DNA from: Skeletonema tropicum
Lineage: Eukaryota; Bacillariophyta; Thalassiosirophyceae; Thalassiosirales; Thalassiosiraceae
Assembly: GCA_037178625.1 (NCBI GenBank)
Contig: CM074133.1
Location: 806,001-870,000 of the forward strand
Direction of reading: 5' to 3'
DNA: 64,000 nt
The stretch's first letter is position 1. Every line of letters begins with the position of its first letter. Below, piece by piece: positions 1-9,327 of the stretch. A model generated the notes under the pieces. That model saw only the letters and a program-made list of their open reading frames with translations, did not search any database and was not told the DNA's origin. Position numbers and translations under genes: made by a program.

Positions 1-206
1 GGACGTGATCTTTTCCTACCCTGTGCCACGTTGTTGTTTGTTTGGATCTCTTTGACGGAGCTATCATCATCATCATCGGAGCTGTTGTCGTCATCGAGGA
101 GTGAAATGTATCTTTTTTGGTGCCGCTGCCGCTGCTTGGCCGAAGAGACATTCTTCTTTGCTGCGGGTTTGCGATCATCGTCAGATGATTCTTTAGCGCT
201 AGTAGT

Positions 207-237
<31 letters not shown>

Positions 238-401
238 CTGGCGTCAATGACGATTACATTGTCGCTTCTTGCAACCCTGTTGGCTAATCGCTTCTTTCGG
301 CTACCATCATTATTTCGTCTTTGTTTTGGCGGAGTGTCATCGACGTTATCGAGGGAGAAGGCGGCATCTTTGCGGCGCTTCTTCTTCTTAGGTGAGTCCA
401 T
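1..401 (-). CDS. N-terminus of a second PARP/RING-type nuclear protein (cut by window edge)
   Basis: An open frame starts at ATG 401-399 on the minus strand and runs off the left edge without a stop, giving about 133 residues. It begins MDSPKKKKRR and closely follows the start of the protein at 6607-8997 (MDSRKKKKRR), including the hydrophobic-acidic motif VIVIDASDDD, the stretch DDDRKPAA and the segment KRYISLLDDD. The motif VIVID plus acidic residues is a typical SUMO-interacting motif; the KKKKRR stretch is a likely nuclear signal. Only the disordered, acidic N-terminal part is visible, so PARP, RING and Deltex domains are inferred from the paralogue. It is divergent to the C2-like gene at 767, the same arrangement as at 6607-9803, so the gene pair was duplicated as a block. 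Confidence 0.75.
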
Positions 402-766
402 CGTCCAATGGAAAATTAGGCAAGGTACCGGCCTCAAAGATTCACGATACCTCTACAGGCCGGCCAAGGCAAGGTCGTGTCAAAGCTGGTAGGTCATCGA
501 TCACCACAAAACGAACCTGAATCTTGGCTTGCTTGCCGATGAGAAATTTTGATCTTGGATCCTCTTGGATCCGAGGTGAGTACTGAAACAGGGTATGCGT
601 CAAAATTGTTAGTGGCCACCAAAGGTAAATGGGGTGTGAAATCTCGAACGGATTGCGAAGGCAAGCCACGTCGCTGTTTCCGAACACTTTCATTTTTCAT
701 CATAAATCATAAGCAAGGGCGCTCATAAAAAGTAAGAGGCGAAGGCCTGAATACAAGCAAACAACC
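402..766. promoter_or_regulatory. divergent intergenic region between PARP-like and C2-like genes
   Basis: This 365-base spacer separates two divergent genes and must hold both promoters. It is partly conserved with the spacer at 8998-9327 between the second copies, with shared stretches around the ...AATGGGGTGTGA... segment (630 and 9210). No TATA box or named site is asserted. Confidence 0.45.
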
Positions 767-2143
767 ATGGCACCCAACGCTGCCGGAGGCTCCTCCACCT
801 CTTCGTCGTCCACCACCATGGACCCCCTCACAGCCACCACCAAAATGGCCAAGGCAATCATGTCCGCTCCCACCGGAAACGGTAAACTAATCTGCACTAT
901 CCTCTCGGCCTATGACCTACCCGATGGGTCTGTGCCCGAATCCGTCACCATGTCCTACCGTGAGACCAATGGTCGTGGAAGTTACAATGAAATTAGCACT
1001 GGTCCACCAGCCGCAAAGCATAAAGATCATGCCAATTCATTCAAATTCGGAGGACCGAATTCGGAAGAGAATCAACTTACGATTTCGGCACCTCTTCCCA
1101 CTCTTTTCGAATCGACTGTTACGTTTACACTCAAGTATCCGGATGAATCCAAGAATTTGACATCTACCTGTACAATCCACAAAACGTTACGTGTGAATGA
1201 TACCCAGTGGCTTATTCTCAATTTGGATCCAGTTACTGGAAGCGCTTCTGCTGGTGGTACTGCCAGTGCCAGAACACCATTGAAAAGTTCGCCATCTCGC
1301 ATTTCCAACAGTGGTAGCAGTATTGATCAACAACCAACACTTCGTCTCAAGTTGCGTCTTGAGGGACCGTATCGTCCTGAAATTGCCGCAGTTATCAATC
1401 TGATGAATGGTTGGTTCCATGCAGTGGACGTTGTATCAGATAACACTGTCGGGTTTGTTTCCGACATTCCCAAGAATGTACCAGCAGTCAAATTACTCTT
1501 GGTCCCAACAGTACCACTTGCAACAGTGGCAGTTGCCGCTCTACCAATCTTGGGAGGGGTACTTATTATCGGTATCCCATTCTTCCTACCAATTATGTTG
1601 ATTGTACTTACACTTGGACTATCACTTGGTGCGATTGGATCATCCGTCTACTTTTCGACACGAGAGGGTCGGACGCGTATTCAACATGTGGCGGAACCAA
1701 GCTATCAGACATTCCTGATGACCAAGACGGGACAGCGTATTATTTATGATGTGGGACCCCGTCCCAGTCCTCAATCGTTGGCACATGCGGTGCTACCACA
1801 GGATATGATTGGAAAGTTGTTTGTTTCGTTGGTGATTGATGCCATTGGGTCAGCATCGTATTTGATTCCATTGGCAGGAGAAGGGTTTGATTTGACATGG
1901 GCTCCTATATCCATGATTCTTGTGGGGGCACTCTACGATGACGTAATGCCAAATTTGAAGTATGTGGCACTTATGGAGGAGTTGTTGCCCTTCACAGATT
2001 TTATTCCGAGTGCGACGCTTGGGTGGGTGAAGGAGTTTGCACCGAATATCATTGATGAGGCGAAGGGTAGGATGGGTGATGCGAAGCGAGCTGGGAGGAG
2101 AGAACGAGATGCATTGGCGAATTTACACTTGTCGCAGCAGTAA
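767..2143 (+). CDS. C2-like domain membrane protein, function unknown
   Basis: A single-exon 458-residue protein. Residues about 40-150 look like a C2-type beta sandwich: the start GKLICTILSAYDLP fits the first C2 strand, and a conserved W follows near residue 144. A Ser/Thr-rich linker follows, then a long hydrophobic stretch (about 240-300) that could form one or two membrane segments. Near residues 350-420 is a compact block with YLIPLAGEGFD, WAPIS and ELLPFTDFIPSATLGW, which resembles a conserved module in uncharacterised eukaryotic membrane proteins. The tail is basic. It could bind membranes or lipids, but no enzyme motif is seen. A second, truncated copy lies at 9328-9803. The start is the first ATG, in a favourable context (aacaaccATGg) that is preserved in the paralogue. 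Confidence 0.75.
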   Translation: MAPNAAGGSSTSSSSTTMDPLTATTKMAKAIMSAPTGNGKLICTILSAYDLPDGSVPESVTMSYRETNGRGSYNEISTGPPAAKHKDHANSFKFGGPNSEENQLTISAPLPTLFESTVTFTLKYPDESKNLTSTCTIHKTLRVNDTQWLILNLDPVTGSASAGGTASARTPLKSSPSRISNSGSSIDQQPTLRLKLRLEGPYRPEIAAVINLMNGWFHAVDVVSDNTVGFVSDIPKNVPAVKLLLVPTVPLATVAVAALPILGGVLIIGIPFFLPIMLIVLTLGLSLGAIGSSVYFSTREGRTRIQHVAEPSYQTFLMTKTGQRIIYDVGPRPSPQSLAHAVLPQDMIGKLFVSLVIDAIGSASYLIPLAGEGFDLTWAPISMILVGALYDDVMPNLKYVALMEELLPFTDFIPSATLGWVKEFAPNIIDEAKGRMGDAKRAGRRERDALANLHLSQQ

Positions 2144-2321
2144 GTTAGAGGAAGTGGACCAGGGATGGATAGAGTTTGTTGCTCCTCATTATCTTGTGCC
2201 TTTTTCGGAGGTAAACCGTCACATTCCCTACAATTTTAGAAAGTATAAACTGAACAATAAGAGAAAACATTGCTTGTAAATGCATTCTTATGAAGTTTAG
2301 CAGTTCATTTCTATCTTCTAT

Positions 2322-3611
2322 TCATGATGAATTGTCACTTGTTTTCTTTCGAGAATCCATCAATCTCCAAAATGCAGCCATAGCACTGCCAATGCAAGAA
2401 TGAGCAGTAGCCGAAATCGCCCCAGGCAAATACGATAACGGATCAGCACCAACCGACTTTGCAAGCACCACTGCTAAAGCTGAGTTTTGCATCCCCGTCT
2501 CAATCGATACAGTCCTTGCTGTTCGTTCTGGAAGTCCAAATATTTTCTTGGGTACTAAATATCCAGCAGTGAATCCTAGCGCATGAGTTAAGACAACCGC
2601 CAACAGAATGAGCATGGGAAGAGACAATGCCCCTCCCACTGCCACTTCTGCTGCCGCCGCTGATCCGCTTGTCGTCCACATTGCAGCATTGTTCGACACC
2701 ACCCCACCACATATCAAACTCACCAACACCACACTTGCAAACGGAGTCCAACGTGACACCTGCTGACATAACTTTGGAAAGTATTCATTCAGAAAAACAC
2801 CCAATGCAACTGGCAATAAGACCACCTTGGCCGTTGCTACCATTAATGCCTTGCCGCTTACTGGAATTGCCGATCCGACAATGAATTTGGTGAGTAGTGG
2901 AGTCACCACCGAGGCAAGGATGGTACTACAGGTTGTGAGTAGCACTGATAGAGCGACATCGGCACCGGCGATTAGACTGACTAGATTGGAGGCTGTCCCA
3001 CCAGGTGAACATCCTACTAGAACTAATCCCAAAAACAAATGTTTTCCGACATTTACCATGGTCGCCGGATCATGATATGGTAATAACAAAGCCCGCCCAA
3101 TAATCGATGCACTTAGCGGCATCAACACAAATTGACACAATACCCCAATCGGTATCGACTTGCGCTGTTGTTGATTCGTCAGAATAGTTCCAAAATCGGA
3201 TTTTTCAAGCGTCATTCCCGTCCCAAGCATAACTCCCGCTAGCATTGCCGAGATGATGTTACCATTGTTGACCCAGTTTAATGTGGAGGGGACGATGGAA
3301 CCGGTGATGGAGGCACCGAGGACGAAGAGGGGGAAGAGGGAGGTTAGTTTGGACAGAATTTGATCGATTTTGGAACTGCTGGAGGAGGGTTTGATTATTT
3401 CATTATTATTATCGTTTGCAGACAGTTGCAGTGTACTTCTTATGTTGCGTCGACTCTTTGATTTGTAATGTATTATTGTTGGTGTTGGATAGTGATGATG
3501 CGGTGAAGATGTGATGTGTCTCAACGAGACCGAGGTAGTAGGAAGAGTGAACGCATTGACGACTCCAGCCGCCAGAAATGTTGAAGCGATAACTGAGAAA
3601 TATATCCGCAT
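2322..3611 (-). CDS. plastid BASS-family sodium/organic anion carrier
   Basis: A 429-residue protein of the bile acid:sodium symporter (BASS/SBF) fold. Residues 1-20 form a signal peptide ending VNA followed by FTLP, an ASAFAP-type junction, then a Ser/Thr/basic transit-like stretch to about residue 70, which predicts a plastid envelope location. The carrier domain (about 85-420) has 8-10 hydrophobic helices and the family landmarks GCSPGGTASN, with discontinuous-helix character, and SIETGMQNSALA, both associated with sodium and substrate binding. Plant relatives carry pyruvate (BASS2), glycolate (BASS6) or other acids; which substrate applies here cannot be read from sequence. The gene is single-exon and convergent with 767-2143, with 178 bases between the two stop codons. 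Confidence 0.88.
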   Translation of the reverse strand: MRIYFSVIASTFLAAGVVNAFTLPTTSVSLRHITSSPHHHYPTPTIIHYKSKSRRNIRSTLQLSANDNNNEIIKPSSSSSKIDQILSKLTSLFPLFVLGASITGSIVPSTLNWVNNGNIISAMLAGVMLGTGMTLEKSDFGTILTNQQQRKSIPIGVLCQFVLMPLSASIIGRALLLPYHDPATMVNVGKHLFLGLVLVGCSPGGTASNLVSLIAGADVALSVLLTTCSTILASVVTPLLTKFIVGSAIPVSGKALMVATAKVVLLPVALGVFLNEYFPKLCQQVSRWTPFASVVLVSLICGGVVSNNAAMWTTSGSAAAAEVAVGGALSLPMLILLAVVLTHALGFTAGYLVPKKIFGLPERTARTVSIETGMQNSALAVVLAKSVGADPLSYLPGAISATAHSCIGSAMAAFWRLMDSRKKTSDNSS

Positions 3612-3767
3612 ATTAGATAGTAATTTAGAGGTGAGAGGAGGTGATGGTGTGTAGCATGCAGCGCAGGTAAGTCTGTTTTTTCGGGTAGCAACACACTACA
3701 TCATTAAAGAAGTGATGATAGTGAAGAAGGGGTGTCAAATGGGTGCATTTGATGGTGATTTATGGTA

Positions 3768-4265
3768 CTGTACGGCTGGGTTCAAATAGCACTTTTGAAT
3801 TCATTACTGGTAGTTAGACAACGAATGAGGTATCAATGAGATCCTATGGACCAACAGGATCAGATATCTGTTTCATCTGGGCCTGTGAGACCAGTAGTTG
3901 TTGTGTTATTGGCGGCCGTAGGAGAGGGTATTTCACCATGGTTTAGCTCATTTTGAGTGATGACTTTCTCGAAGAAAACTATTGTACGTAGGAATTAATA
4001 TTGTTTTAGACCGGCACTCAATCTGTCTTATCTAATTTCTGAAATTGGGAATCCCTCACAAATGCTTCAAATGCATAAAAAAAATCGGGGGACCACTTTA
4101 CTTATTCAATACTATATCATATAAAATTGCATGTTTTAATTTTCTACTACACGCTACTAGTTCTTGCCCGTGTAGTGCAAAAAAAAGCAGGAAAATATTC
4201 CGACGAGAACATTTTGAAAAGTGGTCCCCCGATTTACATGGTGCTATTTGAACCCAGCCGTACAG
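3768..4265. mobile_element. 498-base MITE with 25-base inverted repeats and TA target site
   Basis: The left end CTGTACGGCTGGGTTCAAAT (3768 onward, repeat to 3792) is matched by its exact reverse complement at 4241-4265. Both ends are flanked by TA (3766-3767 and 4266-4267), the target duplication of the Tc1/mariner class. A second inverted repeat lies inside (about 4083-4101 with 4216-4236, around GGGGGACCACTTT), so the right half can fold into a long hairpin. No transposase frame is present, so the element is non-autonomous. Confidence 0.75.
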
Positions 4266-4360
4266 TAGGTACTCTAGGGAAAAGATTCCCTGAAAACAGA
4301 AAACTATTCATTTTAAAAATTCAGGATATTCGTAGGAATTAATATGAATTGAGTACCGAT

Positions 4361-4368
4361 TGACGTCA
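4361..4368. promoter_or_regulatory. CRE-like palindrome TGACGTCA in a dispersed short repeat
   Basis: TGACGTCA lies in a stretch of about 34 bases (4350-4383; GAGTACCGATTGAC then ATGACGCACTA) that recurs at 11463-11491 upstream of the zeta-carotene desaturase gene, there with the palindrome altered. TGACGT-type cores are known cAMP/CO2-response sites in diatoms. A regulatory role here is inference; a dispersed repeat end is equally possible. Confidence 0.3.
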
Positions 4369-4383
4369 TGACGCACTAAGTAC

Positions 4384-4908
4384 TTATGCAGCAGGAGAAT
4401 GAAAAGAGGGACTTCGGTGCATTCCATTCTTCTCCTTCTTGATCAAGACAAGTTGGTAAGAGTTCTTGAGGGAAGGGCTCATCTTCCCAGCCGCCTTGGA
4501 TGGCCGGGGCTTGAGAGTGCTGATGGGCACTCTACTTCCCGCTTTGGAGGATGCGCGTGGCTTTAGCATGGGGATTTGGTAGGATAGGAATGCTTCGTCG
4601 TCATCGTCATGCTCTAGTAGATAGGGCGATGATGGAGCATCGAGAAAAAAGCCGCCATTGTTCCTCGTGTTAAGGCTGGGGAACGTCGGGCACATGTTGT
4701 CAACAAAGCTGTAAGATTCATCGGCGGATCTTCGTGGTGGAGGAGGGCACGAGGATGTGATGTCCATCAGATAGGTGGACGACGGCTTGGGGGTGGTGGG
4801 GTAGGCGGCAGCGTTAGACATGGTTTTGGTGTTACTCTTCATATTTTGTGGACGCTCGTGATGACGGTTTTTGTGCGTATTATTACAGCAATGCGATTTC
4901 AAATTCAT
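4384..4908 (-). CDS. hypothetical low-complexity protein
   Basis: An open frame of 174 codons (alternative starts at Met-23 and Met-30). The product is rich in Ser, Pro and Lys, with the segment LDAPSSPYLLEHDDDDEAF, a repeated (LKPR)AS/PS motif at about residues 115-140, and a basic C-terminal half. No transmembrane segment or known domain is seen. It might be a small phosphoprotein or nuclear protein, but this is not supported further. Codon structure and the Pro/Ser repeats favour a real gene over a chance frame. Confidence 0.5.
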   Translation of the reverse strand: MNLKSHCCNNTHKNRHHERPQNMKSNTKTMSNAAAYPTTPKPSSTYLMDITSSCPPPPRRSADESYSFVDNMCPTFPSLNTRNNGGFFLDAPSSPYLLEHDDDDEAFLSYQIPMLKPRASSKAGSRVPISTLKPRPSKAAGKMSPSLKNSYQLVLIKKEKNGMHRSPSFHSPAA

Positions 4909-5507
4909 AGCGAGTTTCTAGCCATCATCCAACAGACATCAATAAATGCCAATGCGTTTTCCACAGAGAATAAGGCAATCAGTGGCTCCGGCCTGCTCCC
5001 GCTCTCTGAACTGAACCGAGAACAAGGCTGAGTGGCTGTCAGCATTGCAGACCCTGTCCGAGACTCCGGAAGAATCCATAGAAGCGTCTTTTCATTGGTG
5101 TGGTGGAAGGAAAACTTCAGCTCGACTGACGTGGAGAGAGTGATGGAGGAACCTTCCAAATGAAATAGTGTGGTCTCTTTTGTTATCAAGTGCAGTGACG
5201 CAGAATGACGCTCTCTATCGGAGCAAAGTCGAGTTTTAATTAACCCTAAATACTTGAGAAATGGGACTCCTATGACACTAAATAGCTGTTATTTAGAGCC
5301 TTATTACGCATGTCACTGGTACTGTCACTTTGTGCTTGCAGCAAGCATGCAGCAAGAGAGTAGCAAGCAGATCAGCATGATACTACTTATGCTTATGCAC
5401 TTATGGTGTGATAGCACAAGTTGCAGCAGATCCATTATTCTGCTTGGAATGTACTCTCTCTAGAGATCTAGATTGTTGAGGTCGGAGAGATTGAAGAGAG
5501 CATTAGT
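4909..5507. other. intergenic region, no gene recognised
   Basis: About 600 bases between divergent genes. It holds presumed promoters of 4384-4908 (minus) and 5508 (plus). A short cluster of GCAAGCA-type words occurs at 5334-5370. Nothing else can be supported. Confidence 0.4.
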
Positions 5508-6482
5508 ATGGTACATCCACCGCATATAGAAGCAGATGATGATGAAAGTAGCAGCAGCAGCAGCGACGAATCGTCGTCATCAAGTGATGACAGCCAGCAT
5601 GCTCCAATCAATTCCGCACAACATCACACCGATGACGATGATGTGTCTTTGGAACAACGTCAAGTGAAAAAATGGACCCTTCAGATTCCGATTGGCTTGG
5701 GCCTCTGTCCTTGGGCATCTAAATCTCACAACCAAGGAAACCTACGCTTTGTGACTTGCAGAGCAGAAACTCCTCGTGACGTCGCAGTATGTGTTCAACG
5801 TGAGATTCAAAGATTAGTTTGCGTAAGTGATGGTGAGCCACCGCCATGGAGAACCACATTGGTAATTTGTCCAAATGTAAATGAGTGGAATGAAACGTTT
5901 CCAACTTTTGATAGATTTGTCTCTAATGAAATTTGGGATCAATTTGAGCAAGATGATAACGATGAATGTAATATATCAACAATCTCAGACGACATCACAT
6001 TGGTAGCATTCCACCCAAATTTCCTCAGATGGCACGGTCTTCCTGATAAAATTGAAAAGGGAAGCGTCGTTCAATCTCATTATGGAATTATTGGTAAAAA
6101 GAGTGTAGAAACTGCACAGGCAACAATTGTAGAGACTTGCAATAAGGCATTCGGGATGAGGAGAGTCAAGGTGCGATTTCATGATGCATGTAATGATCGT
6201 CGACAAGAGCAATATGTTCCTACGGACTGGATATCAATACCTTTAACTGACAAGAGTGAGGTTGAAAGAGGAGACTCAACAACATCAGACCCTTCGCAAC
6301 GAGGCCCAGCACTGCCAGACAATGCAATGCATCAAGCACCACATCCAACAATCCACATCATCAACAATGCTGACTTGGCAAGTTTGTCTATTCGAGATAT
6401 TTCACGTGTGAAACGAAAGAATGCGCATCGTATGATGAAGCTAGGTTGGGATGGAGTAAAACAGAAGCTGAACACATCATGA
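5508..6482 (+). CDS. DUF1415 family protein
   Basis: A 324-residue single-exon product. After an acidic Ser-rich leader (1-50) it follows the DUF1415 pattern known from bacteria and algae: IGLGLCPWA near residues 62-70, where Cys is conserved, LRFVTC, then TTLVICPNVNEW, ITLVAFHPNFLRWHG and the late motif HPTIHIINNADL (the family's SPYPTLHLLRE region). Between the HPNF motif and the late motif is an insertion of about 100 residues not usual for bacterial members. The biochemical function of the family is unknown; the conserved Cys/His residues hint at metal or redox chemistry, which is inference only. Confidence 0.8.
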   Translation: MVHPPHIEADDDESSSSSSDESSSSSDDSQHAPINSAQHHTDDDDVSLEQRQVKKWTLQIPIGLGLCPWASKSHNQGNLRFVTCRAETPRDVAVCVQREIQRLVCVSDGEPPPWRTTLVICPNVNEWNETFPTFDRFVSNEIWDQFEQDDNDECNISTISDDITLVAFHPNFLRWHGLPDKIEKGSVVQSHYGIIGKKSVETAQATIVETCNKAFGMRRVKVRFHDACNDRRQEQYVPTDWISIPLTDKSEVERGDSTTSDPSQRGPALPDNAMHQAPHPTIHIINNADLASLSIRDISRVKRKNAHRMMKLGWDGVKQKLNTS

Positions 6483-6606
6483 ATTGTTTTATGTTACGAG
6501 GAAAGAGATATCGTGACGAAAATACCTGCTGCATGCAAAGTTTGAGATACAAATATGTTTCGATATGACTTCTCTTGCCTACCATCGGACTTGATAATTA
6601 CATATC

Positions 6607-8997
6607 TCACACCTCCTTGCCATTCTCTCCAAGAGAATTGGCAGGTGGCACCCCAAGTCCATCCAACTCAGCATTGCAATTCTTGAAATAGTCAGGATCA
6701 GGAAATCCATGTGCCTGAACACCTCCTGAAGGAGACGTCTTTGTGGTGAATAGATGCCCATGTGCATTGATTTTTTGCTCCAGTTGTAATAGATGTTCCT
6801 ACAGTGAATGTGAGGCCATGAAGAAATGCGCACTTCAATCGTTTGAGGAGTTCCTGTCCGTCAGTATTGCTTATTTGCATATATGGACAACGAGAAGAAC
6901 ATACATTGCATAATAGGCGTAATGCGTTAGCGTGAATGAATTGCAAACGAGAAGGAAAAGATGAGATAAGACTTACTTTGGAATGTATGCAGTGGCGTGC
7001 TTGCTGGCATGGCTGGTGCCAGGATTATCGTGGTAACCCATCTGCCGCCCGGCAGGGATCACATATGTGATGACAATCGAACCCTCACGAAAGCCAGAAC
7101 ATCGCATCGAACTAGTAGTAGTCGTCATTGTCCCACTAGGGCATTTACCGGTGGGCGCTCCAATTGACTTTCTACAAACTGGACACTCTGGCTTTGACTG
7201 AAATGCTCGCTCAATGCATTTCTTGTGATAAATGTGGCCACATTTCAGTTTTGCACATTTTCGTCTCTTGTCGAGAGGATCTTGACAGATCACACAATCT
7301 TCTTCCATGTCGCATGATGAATCGGGCTTGGACATTGCATCGGGTGGAATGCCAGTAGTGAGTATAGATGGAGCTTTGTAGGTCAGAGTGTTTGACGAAG
7401 ATGGCATTGCAGCAGAAGATGGCATTGTAGCTGGAATCGCATTGCGTGGTAAACGCTTGCTTCCTCCTGTGGCAGTTGGAGCGTTTCCTCCATAAAGTGG
7501 GTTATTGCCTCTCATTCTTTGTCTTGCATTGCTATACGACGATTGGGTGGTTGTAGCGGAACTTCGTCTTGCAACCTTGCTAGGTGCAATAGGCCCCATT
7601 CTTGGAAGCAATTGTGGAGCAGGAATTCCCGGAGGCAGCATTGCACTCACAAATGCTGGTAATCTTGGCAGCCCGAAGAATGCTGGTAATGGATGAATAG
7701 ATGTAGTTGGTACAGGATTCAATAGTTCTGCATCTGCATATACACCTCGTTTCATTCCCTTGTTGAACAGTTTATCAAATATGGCCTGAAGCCCTTTCTC
7801 CAGGTTCTTGATGCATTTCTTGCCCTGTTTGGACTGTCTTGCCCTTGAGTCATAACTAATCATTGGCAAACATTGCGCAGAGGATCGTAATACAATTTCG
7901 TGATAATCATCCTTCAATGGCCAACCATCCTTGTCCAAACTTTGGCCTTGGCGGTGCGTCGATGCTGTAATCTTAAGCTTGTCTCCAATAATAGTGTTGG
8001 CGTCTACCTTTGTGTTTGGAAGGAGAGACCTTGCGACACGCACCATTTTACCAGTCAATCTGGCCACTAATACACCAGTGTTACCATAATTCGAAAAGTT
8101 GTCTGCATTGTTGGCAGTATACACTCCATCCCCAAAGACACTTCCAGAAGTTCTTGAATTGACATTCTGAGATTGCCGATCTTTCTTGGTCAATAGTCCA
8201 TGCTGTCGAATATTTGCCATGTGCGCAGAAGACGTATAATGATATCCAACATCAATATACCCATTGATTTTCTTCTTTAGAAATTCTTCTTGCAAAAGTA
8301 GCATTTCCTTGCAGAAATAAAACATGTCCTCTCTTGTCACAGGAGCAATGTAATTCACCAAGTTGGTATCTTTGTACTTCTTGGCACGTGTCTCAGTAAC
8401 CAAGGACATGATTTCTTGTACTGCAAGTACAGCCTTCCCATCAGTAGTTCGTGCCATTAGCCTTTGTTCTCGGAGTGGATTTGCCTTGGCCACGCTGTGC
8501 GTCTTTGCATCTTGCTGTTTCTGTGTCTGTAATTTTTCGGCCATTGCTTGGTCAAGATTGTGCTTTGAACGTGATCTTTTCCTGACCCGGGTCAAGTTGA
8601 GATTTGGTTGGATTTCTTCGATGGAGCTGTCATCATTGGAGTTGTTGTCGTCATTGAGGAGTGAGATGTATCTTTTTTGCTGCTGCTGCTTGGCTGAAGA
8701 GACTTTGTTAGCAACTTTCGCAGCGGGTTTGCGATCATCGTCAGATGACCATTTATTATTGTTAGCGCTAATGGTATCACCATCGTCATCACTGGAGTCA
8801 ATGACAATTACATTATCGCTTCTTGCAGCCCTATTTGCCGTCTGCTTCTTTGGGCTAATGCTAAGGCCATCGAATGGACTTGGCGGCGGGAGGCCAATAT
8901 TATTATTTTGTCTTCGTCTCGACGGCGACGGGCTGTTGAGCGAGCACATGGCATTGGCATGTTGTTTGCGGCGCTTCTTCTTCTTACGAGAGTCCAT
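6607..8997 (-). CDS. PARP - RING - Deltex C-terminal domain fusion (ADP-ribosyl/ubiquitin ligase-like)
   Basis: Two exons (8997-6977 and 6869-6607; intron 6976-6870) encode about 760 residues. The chosen start MDSRKKKKRR matches the paralogue at 401; an in-frame ATG lies upstream at 9120. Order: basic, acidic N-terminus with VIVIDSSDDD (SUMO-interacting-type motif); PARP catalytic domain at about 220-410, with YHYTSS (H), GDGVYTANNADNFS (Y) and HEIVLRSSAQCLP (E) forming the H-Y-E set; Pro/Ser linker; C3HC4 RING near 575-620 (CVICQDPL...CGHIYHKKC...CPVC); then a Deltex C-terminal (DTC) domain with PSGTMT, GSIVITYVIPAGRQ and NPGTSH. Exon 2 continues the DTC domain (LLKRLKCAFLHG, FTVGTSITTG, WASIHHK, then HGFPDPDYF). 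One extra base in the AAA run at 6740-6742 breaks the frame inside exon 2; without it the coding length is a multiple of three and the family motifs join. Likely nuclear and linked to ADP-ribose-dependent ubiquitylation. Confidence 0.8.
6870..6976 (-). other. 107-base intron in the PARP-RING-Deltex gene
   Basis: Donor GTAAGT (6976-6971) and acceptor AATAAG (ending 6870). Splicing gives ...TAYIP-N-NTDGQELLK..., which joins the two halves of the DTC domain as in known Deltex proteins (YLPDN...G). Without splicing the frame stops one codon later at 6975-6973. Confidence 0.85.
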
Positions 8998-9327
8998 CTT
9001 CCAGGTAGAAAATAAAGGCAAGCTCTGGCGTAGGAAGTGCCAGGGATCACGATACCTCGACCACGAGCCTCGACAAAGATTGAAGGCCATCCAAAAGGTC
9101 ATCAAGAAGGTGTCGTCCAAAACGAATCTTGCTTCCCGATGAGAAGATCTTCTAGGCGTGGGACTGAAACAGGGTATGCTTCAATTTTGGTAGCGGCCAC
9201 CTAGAAAAATGGGGTGTGACATTTCCGACTCCGACGGATTTGCCGCCGCCACGTCGTTTTCAGAATGCTTTCATCATCGCACACAAAAACACAAGAAGCC
9301 GCTATTGTACGAAAGAACCAAACAACC
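8998..9327. promoter_or_regulatory. divergent spacer, second copy
   Basis: 330 bases between the PARP-RING-Deltex start and the truncated C2-like copy. It is partly similar to 402-766, consistent with duplication of the whole divergent gene pair including its promoter. Confidence 0.4.

Noticed and set aside
8363..9142. Long plus-strand frame rich in Ser/Leu opposite the PARP-RING-Deltex gene (also 31-492)
   Set aside because: Antisense shadow of Asp/Ser-rich coding sequence: GAT/TCA repeats read as poly-Ser on the other strand. No domain.
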